A stretch of 64,000 bases of DNA, taken from NCBI RefSeq assembly GCF_013185195.1, contig NZ_JAAZWC010000016.1, forward strand, positions 53,753-117,752. Reading direction: 5' to 3'. The stretch's first letter is position 1; each line of letters opens with the position of its first letter. The position numbers and the translations under genes are program-made. This document shows positions 45,027 to 52,493 of this stretch, one piece after another. Under the pieces are notes generated by a model. The model saw only the letters and a program-made list of their open reading frames with translations, did no database searches and was not told the DNA's origin. This stretch comes from Saccharibacillus qingshengii (GTDB lineage: Bacteria; Bacillota; Bacilli; Paenibacillales; Paenibacillaceae).

Positions 45027-45605
45027 GTGGGATTTAAGCTTTCTCGTCAAGAAAATCAATCCGCTTATCTTAAAAGTAAAGGTCTTGAAGTTTATGAAGA
45101 TGTGAAAGGAAAAGTAACCGGTGCTTTAGAGGATTTCTTATTAGGGGATGGCAGCATAGACGGAAGTCGCTTACAGGATGATTGGTTCCCTACAATTAAA
45201 GCAGATGTCTTTATCTCACATTCTCATGACGATGAAAACTCAGCATTAGAAATAGCTGGATGGTTAAAAGTACGATTTGGTTTAGTTGCTTTTATCGATT
45301 CGTGCATATGGGGATATTGTAATGATTTATTAAAGCAAATTGATAATGAATACTGCTTTAGAAAAGAAGATGGGATGTATGATTATAATTTACGCAATTA
45401 CTCCACAAGTCATGTTCATATGATGCTATCTACAGCACTCACCAAAATGATGGATAAGACTGAAACTCTATTTTTTCTCAACACTCCAAATTCTATCAAT
45501 ACACAACAAGCGATCAATAAAACATATTCCCCTTGGATTTACCATGAGTTAGCTACATCAGAAAAATTACGAAAAAAAGTGCACCGTCACACCGCACATA
45601 TGTGA
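45027..45605 (+). CDS. thsB: Thoeris TIR-domain protein (ThsB1), N-terminal frame
   Basis: A 192-aa frame with a TIR domain. It shows ADVFISHSHDDENSALEIAGWL (residues ~60-80), the middle segment ALTKMMDKTETLFFLNTPNSI, and the catalytic-type Glu in SPWIYHELATSE (near residue 176). TIR proteins of Thoeris make a cyclic ADP-ribose signal from NAD+ on phage infection. The start is GTG 45027, with GGGAGGT 13 bases upstream, a rather long spacing. After KLRKK the frame meets seven A and then reads only VHRHTAHM before stopping. The family-like continuation lies in the -1 frame. AT-rich composition and position next to thsA support transfer as a unit. Confidence 0.8.
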   Translation: MGFKLSRQENQSAYLKSKGLEVYEDVKGKVTGALEDFLLGDGSIDGSRLQDDWFPTIKADVFISHSHDDENSALEIAGWLKVRFGLVAFIDSCIWGYCNDLLKQIDNEYCFRKEDGMYDYNLRNYSTSHVHMMLSTALTKMMDKTETLFFLNTPNSINTQQAINKTYSPWIYHELATSEKLRKKVHRHTAHM

Positions 45606-45808
45606 GGACAGATGTAAGGGCAACATATGCTCAAGAAGGAACTTTAAAAGTTAATTATGATGTGCCGCTTGAGCACCTTCTTAGTTTATCTGAAGATGAA
45701 ATACAAATGTGGGAACGAAAATATGAGGCGTATAAATCTCTCCCTTCAAACAATATTCATCCTTTAGATGTGCTATATCAGCTAAAACCTGAATTGCAAA
45801 AATTATAG
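45578..45808 (+). CDS. C-terminal continuation of ThsB1 in the -1 frame
   Basis: In the -1 frame after the heptamer A_AAA_AAA (45572-45578) the sequence continues SAPSHRTYVRTDVRATYAQ and then KVNYDVPLEHLLSLSEDEIQMWE to the stop at 45808. A joined product would be about 260 aa. A GTG at 45602 overlaps the first stop (GTGA), but it has no good ribosome site. The heptamer is in the correct phase for -1 slippage. Alternatives are phase variation of the A tract or an inactivating deletion. Confidence 0.6.
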   Translation, partial: SAPSHRTYVRTDVRATYAQEGTLKVNYDVPLEHLLSLSEDEIQMWERKYEAYKSLPSNNIHPLDVLYQLKPELQKL

Positions 45809-45879
45809 AATAGTTTTGATGATCATAGTAGAACACATGCAACTTTTGTTCTTAGCAACCAATATAAGGGGTGGGTTAT

Positions 45880-47334
45880 TTGAAGAAAGAAATAGAGGAA
45901 TTTATTAAATTTTATACGAAGGAACTTCAGGAAAATAATGCTGTTGTATTTGCAGGGGCTGGATTGTCTATGCCAGCAGGCTTTGTGGATTGGAATGAGT
46001 TGTTAAGACCCCTTGCAGATGAGTTATCTTTAGATATAGACAAAGAATATGATTTGGTAGGTTTAGCTCAATACCATGCTAATGAGAATTTAGGTAACAG
46101 GAATGCAATTAATCAACGTATTGTTGCAGAGTTCACACGCAATAAGAGAGCGACAGAAAATCATAAGATTTTAGCTAGACTCCCGATTTCAACATATTGG
46201 ACAACTAATTATGATAAATTGATTGAAAAATCTCTTGAAGATGAAGGGAAAGTATCTGATGTCAAATTTACTGTGAATCAGTTAGCTACTACAACACCTA
46301 AAAGAGATGCAGTAGTATACAAGATGCATGGAGATGCTAGTCATGCAGACAGTGCCGTAATTATTAAAGATGATTATGAAGTTTATTTCTCAAAAATGGC
46401 TCCTTTTATAACTGCACTTAGCGGAGACTTAGTATCTAAAACATTTTTGTTTCTGGGATTTAGTTTTACTGATCCCAATCTTGATTACATTCTTAGTAGA
46501 GTAAGAAGCACTTACAATAATCACCAAAGAAGACATTACTGCATGATGAAAAAAGTTATGCAGAACGAAAATGAGCCAGAAATGGAGTATCAATATAGAG
46601 TAAGAAAACAAGAACTCTTTATCAAAGATTTAAAACGATTTAATATCAATACGTTACTTTTAGAGGACTACAATGAAATAACGGTTATATTATCTGCTCT
46701 AGAAAAAAATTTAAAACGTAATACTGTATTCATTTCGGGAAGTGCGCATGAATATGGTGCATGGGAAGAAAAGAAGGCTCAACAGTTCATACATCTATTA
46801 AGCAAATCTGCGATTCAAAAAAACTTTGATATAGTGTCGGGATTCGGTTTGGGTGTAGGGAGTTTTGTAATAAATGGATCTTTGGAAGAAATATATGTAG
46901 AACAAAAAAGAAATAATGAAGGGCAATTAACTTTAAGACCTTTTCCCCAAAGTGAAACAGGAAGTATGAATAGAGATGAGTTATGGAAAAAATATCGTGA
47001 AGATATGATATCTAGAGCTGGTATCAGCATTTTTGTTTTTGGTAACAAATTAGTTGACTCAATAGTTGTTGAAGCAAAAGGAATTGAAAACGAATTCGAA
47101 ATTGCAAAATCACTCGATAATATTTTGGTGCCAGTTGGTGCTACGGGATATGTTGCAGAAAAACTGTGGGAAAAAATGAAGCTTGATCTTTCCTCTTACT
47201 ATCCGTTCACAGTGGATACAGAGTTTGAAGAGTTATTCAGCAGTCTTGCTGATAAGGAGATATCTAACGAAAAAATGGTTGATAACATCTTTAAGTTTAT
47301 TAAAACTGCGATTCAAAAATCCCTAAAATCCTAA
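45880..47334 (+). CDS. thsA: Thoeris effector ThsA (SIR2-SLOG NADase)
   Basis: A 484-aa effector. The SIR2-like N-terminal domain (residues ~1-270) has VVFAGAGLSMPAG, the catalytic-type Asn in TTNYDKLIE (~110) and His in VYKMHGDAS (~150). Both sit close to the catalytic Asn112/His152 reported for Bacillus cereus ThsA. The C-terminal SLOG/STALD domain (~280-484) begins NTVFISGSAHEYG and contains IVSGFGLGVGSFVINGS. It senses the TIR-made cyclic ADP-ribose and then depletes NAD+. Start TTG 45880 has AAGGGGTGG upstream; a GTG at 45871 lies within that site. Flanked by two TIR genes. Confidence 0.93.
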   Translation: MKKEIEEFIKFYTKELQENNAVVFAGAGLSMPAGFVDWNELLRPLADELSLDIDKEYDLVGLAQYHANENLGNRNAINQRIVAEFTRNKRATENHKILARLPISTYWTTNYDKLIEKSLEDEGKVSDVKFTVNQLATTTPKRDAVVYKMHGDASHADSAVIIKDDYEVYFSKMAPFITALSGDLVSKTFLFLGFSFTDPNLDYILSRVRSTYNNHQRRHYCMMKKVMQNENEPEMEYQYRVRKQELFIKDLKRFNINTLLLEDYNEITVILSALEKNLKRNTVFISGSAHEYGAWEEKKAQQFIHLLSKSAIQKNFDIVSGFGLGVGSFVINGSLEEIYVEQKRNNEGQLTLRPFPQSETGSMNRDELWKKYREDMISRAGISIFVFGNKLVDSIVVEAKGIENEFEIAKSLDNILVPVGATGYVAEKLWEKMKLDLSSYYPFTVDTEFEELFSSLADKEISNEKMVDNIFKFIKTAIQKSLKS

Positions 47335-47346
47335 GGAGAACTTTAT

Positions 47347-47847
47347 ATGGCCATCAAAGCGTTTTACAGTTTTCATTATGAACCGGATAATTGGCGTGCT
47401 TCTCAAGTTCGAAATGTAGGTTCTATTTCTGGAAATGCGACTATCTCAGATAACGATTGGGAAAAAGTTAAAAGAGGTGGAGAAAAAGCAATAAAAAGTT
47501 GGATTGACGATCAATTGAAAGGCAGGTCTTGTACGATAGTACTTATTGGTAGTAAGACTGCAGGGAGAAAGTGGATTGACTATGAGATAAGAGAGTCTTG
47601 GAATAATAATAAAGGTGTACTGGGAATTCATATACACAATTTAAAAGATATAAAAGGAGTGCAATCCCCAAAAGGAAAAAACCCGTTCGATAGTTTCACA
47701 ATAGGGAATGAAAAAGTAAAGATGTCTAGTGTTGTAAAAACTTACGATCCTCCTTTTAAAACTAGTACTTATGTATACGATAATATTAGTACGAATATCT
47801 CCGCTTGGGTTGATGAAGCGATTAGAATTCGAAAAAACTATAAATAA
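47347..47847 (+). CDS. thsB: Thoeris TIR-like protein (ThsB2, DUF1863 type)
   Basis: A 166-aa cytosolic protein of the MTH538 TIR-like fold. It has KAFYSFHYEPDNWRASQVRNVG at the N-terminus, SWIDDQLKGRSCTIVLIGSKTAGRKWIDYEIRESW in the middle (the Glu in DYEI is the presumed catalytic residue) and GVLGIHIHNLKD. This is the classical ThsB type. AAGGAG is nine bases before the ATG and the gene lies 12 bases after thsA, so one transcript is likely. Having two different TIR sensors for one ThsA is known in Thoeris loci and would widen phage recognition. Confidence 0.92.
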   Translation: MAIKAFYSFHYEPDNWRASQVRNVGSISGNATISDNDWEKVKRGGEKAIKSWIDDQLKGRSCTIVLIGSKTAGRKWIDYEIRESWNNNKGVLGIHIHNLKDIKGVQSPKGKNPFDSFTIGNEKVKMSSVVKTYDPPFKTSTYVYDNISTNISAWVDEAIRIRKNYK

Positions 47848-47888
47848 GTTCGTAAAATTAATCTATATTGGATTTAAGAGGTTGTAAG

Positions 47889-47923
47889 GTAGCTTCCCAA
47901 TGATTAAACTAATGGGAAGCTAT
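47889..47923. terminator. bidirectional hairpin between Thoeris and integrase
   Basis: TAGCTTCCCA and TGGGAAGCTA arms (47890-47899, 47913-47922) with an AT loop. It separates convergent thsB2 and integrase genes. Confidence 0.7.
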
Positions 47924-47933
47924 CTTGCTTCAT

Positions 47934-49049
47934 TTAATGTAAGAGAGAATCCATTTCTTTAGCAGCCTTGTAATCAATCCCGTACGTATGCGAATAACGA
48001 TCAAGCGTAATGCCTACGGAAGAATGTCCAAGCCGTTCCGATACAATCTTCGGATGCACATTCTGCTTGAGCAGCAGCGAAGCATGCGTATGCCTGAGAT
48101 CGTGAAACCGGATCTTAGGCATACCGGATTTCTTCAGCATGTCTAGCCATCGTGCCTCAAAATAATACGGGTTGATCGGCAAACCGCGTTTGGTTTGACT
48201 AACCAGCCCACAATCTGTGTAGTTCGGTCCTGCGGCCAGCTTGTCCTGCGCTTGCAGGGCTTTTTGTCGTTTCATCGCTGCAACTACAATTTCCGGCATC
48301 GCAATCGTTCGAATCCCGGCTTTCGTCTTTGGCTCATGGAAGGCGTGACCATGCTCGCCGCGCGTGTAGGATTGCCTGACAGTAAGGGTTTTTGCCTCCA
48401 GATCAACGTCGATCCAGCGGAGTGCAAGAGCTTCGCCTCGGCGTAGTCCACAAGCGGCTGCCAGCAGGATGATCATGTAGTAGCGGTAGGGCTTTGCGTA
48501 GCTGAGGAACTGTGAAAGCTCCTCATTCGTCCAGACTTTCGTTTTGGTTTTTGGGATTTTCGGCGGCTTGACCAGTGTAGCCACATTTCTATGAAGAGAC
48601 TCATGTCTTACAGCTATAGCTAGCGCATCATGCAAAACCTTATGAACGTGGTTCACAGACTGCGGCGACAATCCATCTTCAACCCGCAGTCTTTCGTACA
48701 TCGCGACAAGATGCGCCGGTTTGAGCTTGGCTATCGGGATCTGCCCAAGTTTTGGGATGATGTGGTAGTTCACCAGCCACTTGTAGGTCTTCATTGTTCC
48801 CGGCCTGACGTTAGGGCGCTTTAACTCCAAGTAGTTCAGGAAATGATCTTGCACGCTCTCCGTCGTTTCCTCAATGTAACTTCCCCGCCCAAGTTCTGTT
48901 AGCGTTTTGGCTAATGCTTGCTCGGCTTCTTTCTTGGTGGCGAACCCCGCTTTCATCTTTTGCCGACGTTTTCCCGTTTCCGGATGTTTGCCCATCTCGA
49001 CCGTGTACGCGTACGTTCCGTTTTTTCGTTTGGAGACGCAGCCTCGCAT
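47934..49049 (-). CDS. int: tyrosine integrase
   Basis: A 371-aa site-specific recombinase. It has an N-terminal arm-binding AP2-like domain (GTYAYTVEMGKHPETGKRRQK), a SAM-like core-binding domain (~65-155) and a catalytic domain with Arg203 (CGLRRGEAL), Lys243, His317-x-x-Arg320 (HDLRHTHAS), His342 (LGHSS) and nucleophile Tyr352 (LDRYSHTY). All catalytic residues are present. Length and style match Tn916/ICE- and phage-type integrases of Firmicutes. GAGAGGAGGAAT precedes the ATG. It is divergent from the excisionase-type gene, the usual module order of an integrative element. Confidence 0.95.
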   Translation of the reverse strand: MRGCVSKRKNGTYAYTVEMGKHPETGKRRQKMKAGFATKKEAEQALAKTLTELGRGSYIEETTESVQDHFLNYLELKRPNVRPGTMKTYKWLVNYHIIPKLGQIPIAKLKPAHLVAMYERLRVEDGLSPQSVNHVHKVLHDALAIAVRHESLHRNVATLVKPPKIPKTKTKVWTNEELSQFLSYAKPYRYYMIILLAAACGLRRGEALALRWIDVDLEAKTLTVRQSYTRGEHGHAFHEPKTKAGIRTIAMPEIVVAAMKRQKALQAQDKLAAGPNYTDCGLVSQTKRGLPINPYYFEARWLDMLKKSGMPKIRFHDLRHTHASLLLKQNVHPKIVSERLGHSSVGITLDRYSHTYGIDYKAAKEMDSLLH

Positions 49050-49125
49050 CTCATTCCTCCTCTCTCATTTCGAGAAAAGCAAACAATGCGAAAACTCAAC
49101 GAATCAAGGGACTTCGTATAACGGA

Positions 49126-49161
49126 GTTAAACGCGTTTAACTGGGGAGAACGCCGTTAAAC
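49126..49161. promoter_or_regulatory. operator-like palindrome in the int-xis divergent region
   Basis: A perfect 16-base palindrome GTTAAACGCGTTTAAC (49126-49141), followed by a third half-site GTTAAAC at 49155-49161. The position between divergent int and xis genes suggests a repressor or recombination-factor binding site. The rest of 49050-49320 shows no gene. Confidence 0.55.
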
Positions 49162-49320
49162 CCAAATTGCCAGTTTGTTAGCGTCACAGGCGTCAAGATT
49201 ATGAAACGATCTCGATTTGTTGGTAAGACACAAGGAGACACGCCGGGACTTTTGGGGACATGAAATAATTGTGCGAGAATACAGGGCCATGTTTTGATAA
49301 AAGTGAAAGGAGGCACAAAT

Positions 49321-49503
49321 ATGATGGAAGAACTGCTGTCGCTACAAGAACTATGTGTAAAATTAAAAATCAGTCGTCGACATGTTCTTCGCTTGAGAAA
49401 CAAAGGCATGCCCGTCTATATCATTTCGCAAAATGGAAGACCAAGATTCGATTACAGTGAAGTGCGTGAATGGATGCGAGAAAATGCTAAAAGAACAGTT
49501 TGA
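49321..49503 (+). CDS. excisionase-type HTH protein
   Basis: A 60-aa winged-HTH (HTH_17/MerR-like) protein: LLSLQELCVKLKISRRHVLRLRNKGMPVYII, then RPRFDYSEVREWMREN. This is the compact fold of excisionases and directionality factors. AGGAGG is seven bases before ATG 49321; an ATG at 49324 is also possible. Its place beside the integrase suggests control of excision, but a role as a small transcriptional regulator is equally allowed by the fold. Confidence 0.8.
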   Translation: MMEELLSLQELCVKLKISRRHVLRLRNKGMPVYIISQNGRPRFDYSEVREWMRENAKRTV

Positions 49504-49575
49504 TTAGAACTGCATAAGCCGGATAAAAAGAAAACCCCGACGCCCACGTCGGAGTTGAAAAAAGCAAATAAGAAC

Positions 49576-49654
49576 AGGCGTCCGATACCCAAATCTTCAC
49601 TTTAATTAAAATATGCAGAAAAATTTTTCGTCAAGATTTGGGTATCGGACGCCT
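49576..49654. repeat. perfect 22-bp inverted repeat upstream of the first helicase gene
   Basis: Arms 49576-49597 and 49633-49654 are perfectly complementary (left begins AGGCGTCCGATACCC) around a 35-base AT-rich loop. The right arm ends six bases before the ribosome site of the gene at 49678. A smaller hairpin CCGACG/CGTCGG (about 49536-49551) lies upstream after the excisionase-type gene. Confidence 0.75.
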
Positions 49655-49677
49655 CCAAATAAAAGGAGACAATAACG

Positions 49678-51753
49678 ATGCAAAACTATATAGAAAAATT
49701 CGTTTTAGAAAATGGACAATCTATGGAATACAGCGCTACGCTTGGAAATGCGATTCACGCCTTGAACTGCGGCATCGTATCTACAGCTAGAGAGAACAAG
49801 TTGAGTTATATTGAAGCTAGACAAGAAATCATAAAACATATCTTGAAGTTGCATCCCGATAAAACGGAAGAAGGCGTAGTTGCTGATATTATATGTGATC
49901 CCAATATCCAAGCATCGGCCGTCTTCGATTATATGCTATATCACGACCCCACGTTCCCTGGTCACAAAGCTGCTGTTGCACCCGCACACCAAAAGTTTGT
50001 AGCACTTGGCATCCACATTAGCCAGCATATGAATGATGGCAAAGCTGTTGGGAAAAGAAACCGCATGTCCGAAACGACAAACAAGCCCTACACAGAGGTC
50101 TGTTTCTTTGATGAACGGAGAAAAGCCTGGACGTATTTTAGCGTCGCAGATACAGAGATATATACATCAAGCAAGAAGTTCAGCGATGAGTGCATTTCAA
50201 ACGGCCTTATTTTGCTGAAAAACAGAAGGATATCGGAGTTTGACGAACTGTCTGAATACCTGAAAGGCTATCTAGATCTGAACAAGCACCTGATTCCAAC
50301 ACTGAAGGTTTACACCTCCATAGGATGGACGGAAGATTACAGCGAATTTATAAATCCGAGATCAAGTGACCAGATCATAAACGTAAACGACATCAAGCTA
50401 AAACGTGGCCTGGACCTTGGATATGTAACGCTTGGTAGTGATGTAAAGAAAAATGTATCAGACATTCTAAACGTACTTGTTAAGCACCCTTTGTCGCTTA
50501 TCGTGTACGCAGCGCCTTTCATAAACGCGATCATAGATGGGGCCGTAATTCCGGGAAACTGCCTAACAATAGACATTTTCGGTCCAAAAGGCAAAGGCAA
50601 GAACTTGCTACAGTACACAGCAATTAATCCCATTGGGTGCTCAAAAGAAAAATCTGAACTCATGCGGTCGTGCGCGAGACTTACAGTCGCTGGGATGAAC
50701 TCCGTAGTCAGGTTCCATAATAGCCATGTAGTTTGCTATGAAGAGTCCCATAGAGCGAGCGTCGAAGTGCTTGAAGATGCGCTCTACAATGTATTCAATT
50801 CGACTCTTAGCGACAAAGCTACATCTGAAGGGACAAGCCGGGATGACGGACGGTTTTCGTCCATTATAGTAGCAAGCGGTGAAAGCTCTATATTATCTCG
50901 TGTGAAGAATGACGGACTTACACGGCGTGTGATTCCGCTAAACGTCAGAGATGTATTCAGCAGCATTTTTAATGATCCTGCTGCTATGGGTAGTATGCAC
51001 AAGGAACTTGGGGCTGCACTTAATGATAGCTATGGCCTGGCGCTTGACGCCTTTCTTGATTACGTGATTCCTAACCGTAAAGATGTAGCAGATAGGTTTG
51101 CAGATTATCTGTCTATGTACGAGAATCCAAGCAAAAAGGCATCCGTGCTGTTTGATAACGAGAAGTACAAGACTTTCTTCACATATGCGGCGTGCATGCA
51201 CTTGGTTCTCGATCTGCTTGTAGAAATTCTAGATCTTGATGTCGTTACAAAAGAAGAGGTAGCTGCGCTCTGCAGTGACGTGATCTCTTACATGGAGTCG
51301 CTCTGCGCAGGAAAGTCAAAAAGCGTAGAAGCTTTGTCTGATGTCTATAACTTCGCCGTTACAAACCACGAAAAGCATTTTGCAGGGAATAATAAGAACC
51401 ACGCTCAGCTTGGGAAGTTTGGTACAAGGGAGATAGCAGGCGTGCAATGCGATGTACTTTTCTTCACAAATGACGAACTGAAAAAGTACCTAAACAATGC
51501 TGGTTACATTGCAGATAACATCATAGACGAGTGGAAAGAGCTTGGCGTTTTAAACGGACAAATTGTGAATCGCGGCAACGGAAAAACAAAGATGCTCTAT
51601 GTAAGCTCCGTTATGATCGGAGGGGCGCGCATTTCGTGTTCCGTTATTAGAATGAGTCGAGTGAAAGAGTTGCTTGCCGCAGAAGAAGCCCTTGATACAG
51701 GGGCTGAACGGGCAGACTTGAGCAATGTAGTGAAAATTGCGTCTAGACTTTAA
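49678..51753 (+). CDS. DUF927-like helicase/ATPase with altered Walker A
   Basis: A 691-aa protein resembling the DUF927 helicase-like proteins of mobile elements. A P-loop-like segment, TIDIFGPKGKGKNLLQYT, lies at residues ~298-314. The position normally Ser/Thr after GK is Asn309, so nucleotide binding may be altered. HVVCYEESHRAS (~350) looks like a Walker B. SSIIVASGESSILSR and LTRRVIPLNVRD fit the sensor regions. The C-terminal third looks winged-helix-like. It probably takes part in replication or transfer of the element. AAAGGAG is nine bases before the ATG. Confidence 0.65.
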   Translation: MQNYIEKFVLENGQSMEYSATLGNAIHALNCGIVSTARENKLSYIEARQEIIKHILKLHPDKTEEGVVADIICDPNIQASAVFDYMLYHDPTFPGHKAAVAPAHQKFVALGIHISQHMNDGKAVGKRNRMSETTNKPYTEVCFFDERRKAWTYFSVADTEIYTSSKKFSDECISNGLILLKNRRISEFDELSEYLKGYLDLNKHLIPTLKVYTSIGWTEDYSEFINPRSSDQIINVNDIKLKRGLDLGYVTLGSDVKKNVSDILNVLVKHPLSLIVYAAPFINAIIDGAVIPGNCLTIDIFGPKGKGKNLLQYTAINPIGCSKEKSELMRSCARLTVAGMNSVVRFHNSHVVCYEESHRASVEVLEDALYNVFNSTLSDKATSEGTSRDDGRFSSIIVASGESSILSRVKNDGLTRRVIPLNVRDVFSSIFNDPAAMGSMHKELGAALNDSYGLALDAFLDYVIPNRKDVADRFADYLSMYENPSKKASVLFDNEKYKTFFTYAACMHLVLDLLVEILDLDVVTKEEVAALCSDVISYMESLCAGKSKSVEALSDVYNFAVTNHEKHFAGNNKNHAQLGKFGTREIAGVQCDVLFFTNDELKKYLNNAGYIADNIIDEWKELGVLNGQIVNRGNGKTKMLYVSSVMIGGARISCSVIRMSRVKELLAAEEALDTGAERADLSNVVKIASRL

Positions 51754-51768
51754 TAGAAAAGACTGAAC

Positions 51769-51795
51769 AAGCCCCGGCCAATCCAGCTGGGGCTT
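51769..51795 (+). terminator. terminator of the first helicase gene
   Basis: AAGCCCCGG and CTGGGGCTT arms (one mismatch) followed by CTTTAT. Confidence 0.7.
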
Positions 51796-51807
51796 CTTTA
51801 TACGGAT

Positions 51808-51915
51808 GCGGTCTACAATCAAAATAGGGGTGGTCTACGTTCGAAGATACATGGTCTACATAATAAAACTAATAAAGTAAAAATAAAAATAAAATAAATA
51901 AAAAATAAAAAATAT
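51808..51915. other. putative iteron-type replication origin
   Basis: GGTCTAC occurs at 51810, 51832 and 51853, i.e. every 21-22 bases (two helical turns), all in the same orientation. An almost pure A/T tract follows from 51861 to 51915. A fourth copy lies at 52024. A small palindrome GTATACCCGTATAC follows near 51942. Direct repeats phased with the helix beside an AT tract, between two helicase genes and ahead of a primase, fit an iteron origin. The remaining bases to 52290 hold no gene I can support. Confidence 0.5.
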
Positions 51916-52290
51916 CCTCTCTTCCTCTTCTGTATACCCGTATACCATGCAGACTGATCTTCACATATGTTCATGGATATATATTCGTTTTGTGTATTTT
52001 ATATTTTCTGGGCACATTAAACGGTCTACAGGTCTGATTAGAACTTTCTTAGCTTGTTGGCAAAGAACCTGACTTCGATAGCATATACGGACCGCCTGTA
52101 AACCAAACAAACCGATCGGAATAATTAAAGAGATTTTCAATGCTATGTAGCTTTGCTGACAAAAGGCTGTTTTTATGTGCACCCGTGTATGCAGAGCGGT
52201 AAACAGCCAGCAAAAATTTTTTTGGATCTCTATTCCTTCGCTACGCGAGGGTGGAGCAATTTTAAGTCGTTTTTTCTGACAATTTCGGGG

Positions 52291-52319
52291 TTGACGTAAC
52301 TCTAAACTTCGAGTACATT
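52291..52319 (+). promoter_or_regulatory. promoter of the second helicase gene
   Basis: TTGACG (52291-52296), 17 bases, TACATT (52314-52319). The ~175-base leader contains TGCCCGAAT and ATTCGGGCA, which could pair. Confidence 0.55.
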
Positions 52320-52493
52320 TGTGTTGAATAAATGTTGAATAGTCTATGAATGATGTGCGTTGCCCGAATAATCGACGGCCTTAGTCTGGCCTTTCGGTTA
52401 CGGGTGCGCATTTTTTTGTGCCTGAAAACCGGATTCGGGCACGTGCAAGTGCGGAACGCTGGAAGTCAAACTACATTTCGGAGGTGCCAAATT

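Noticed and set aside
49530..49660. CRISPR-like repeat
   Set aside because: It is a single pair of inverted arms, with no series of spaced direct repeats.
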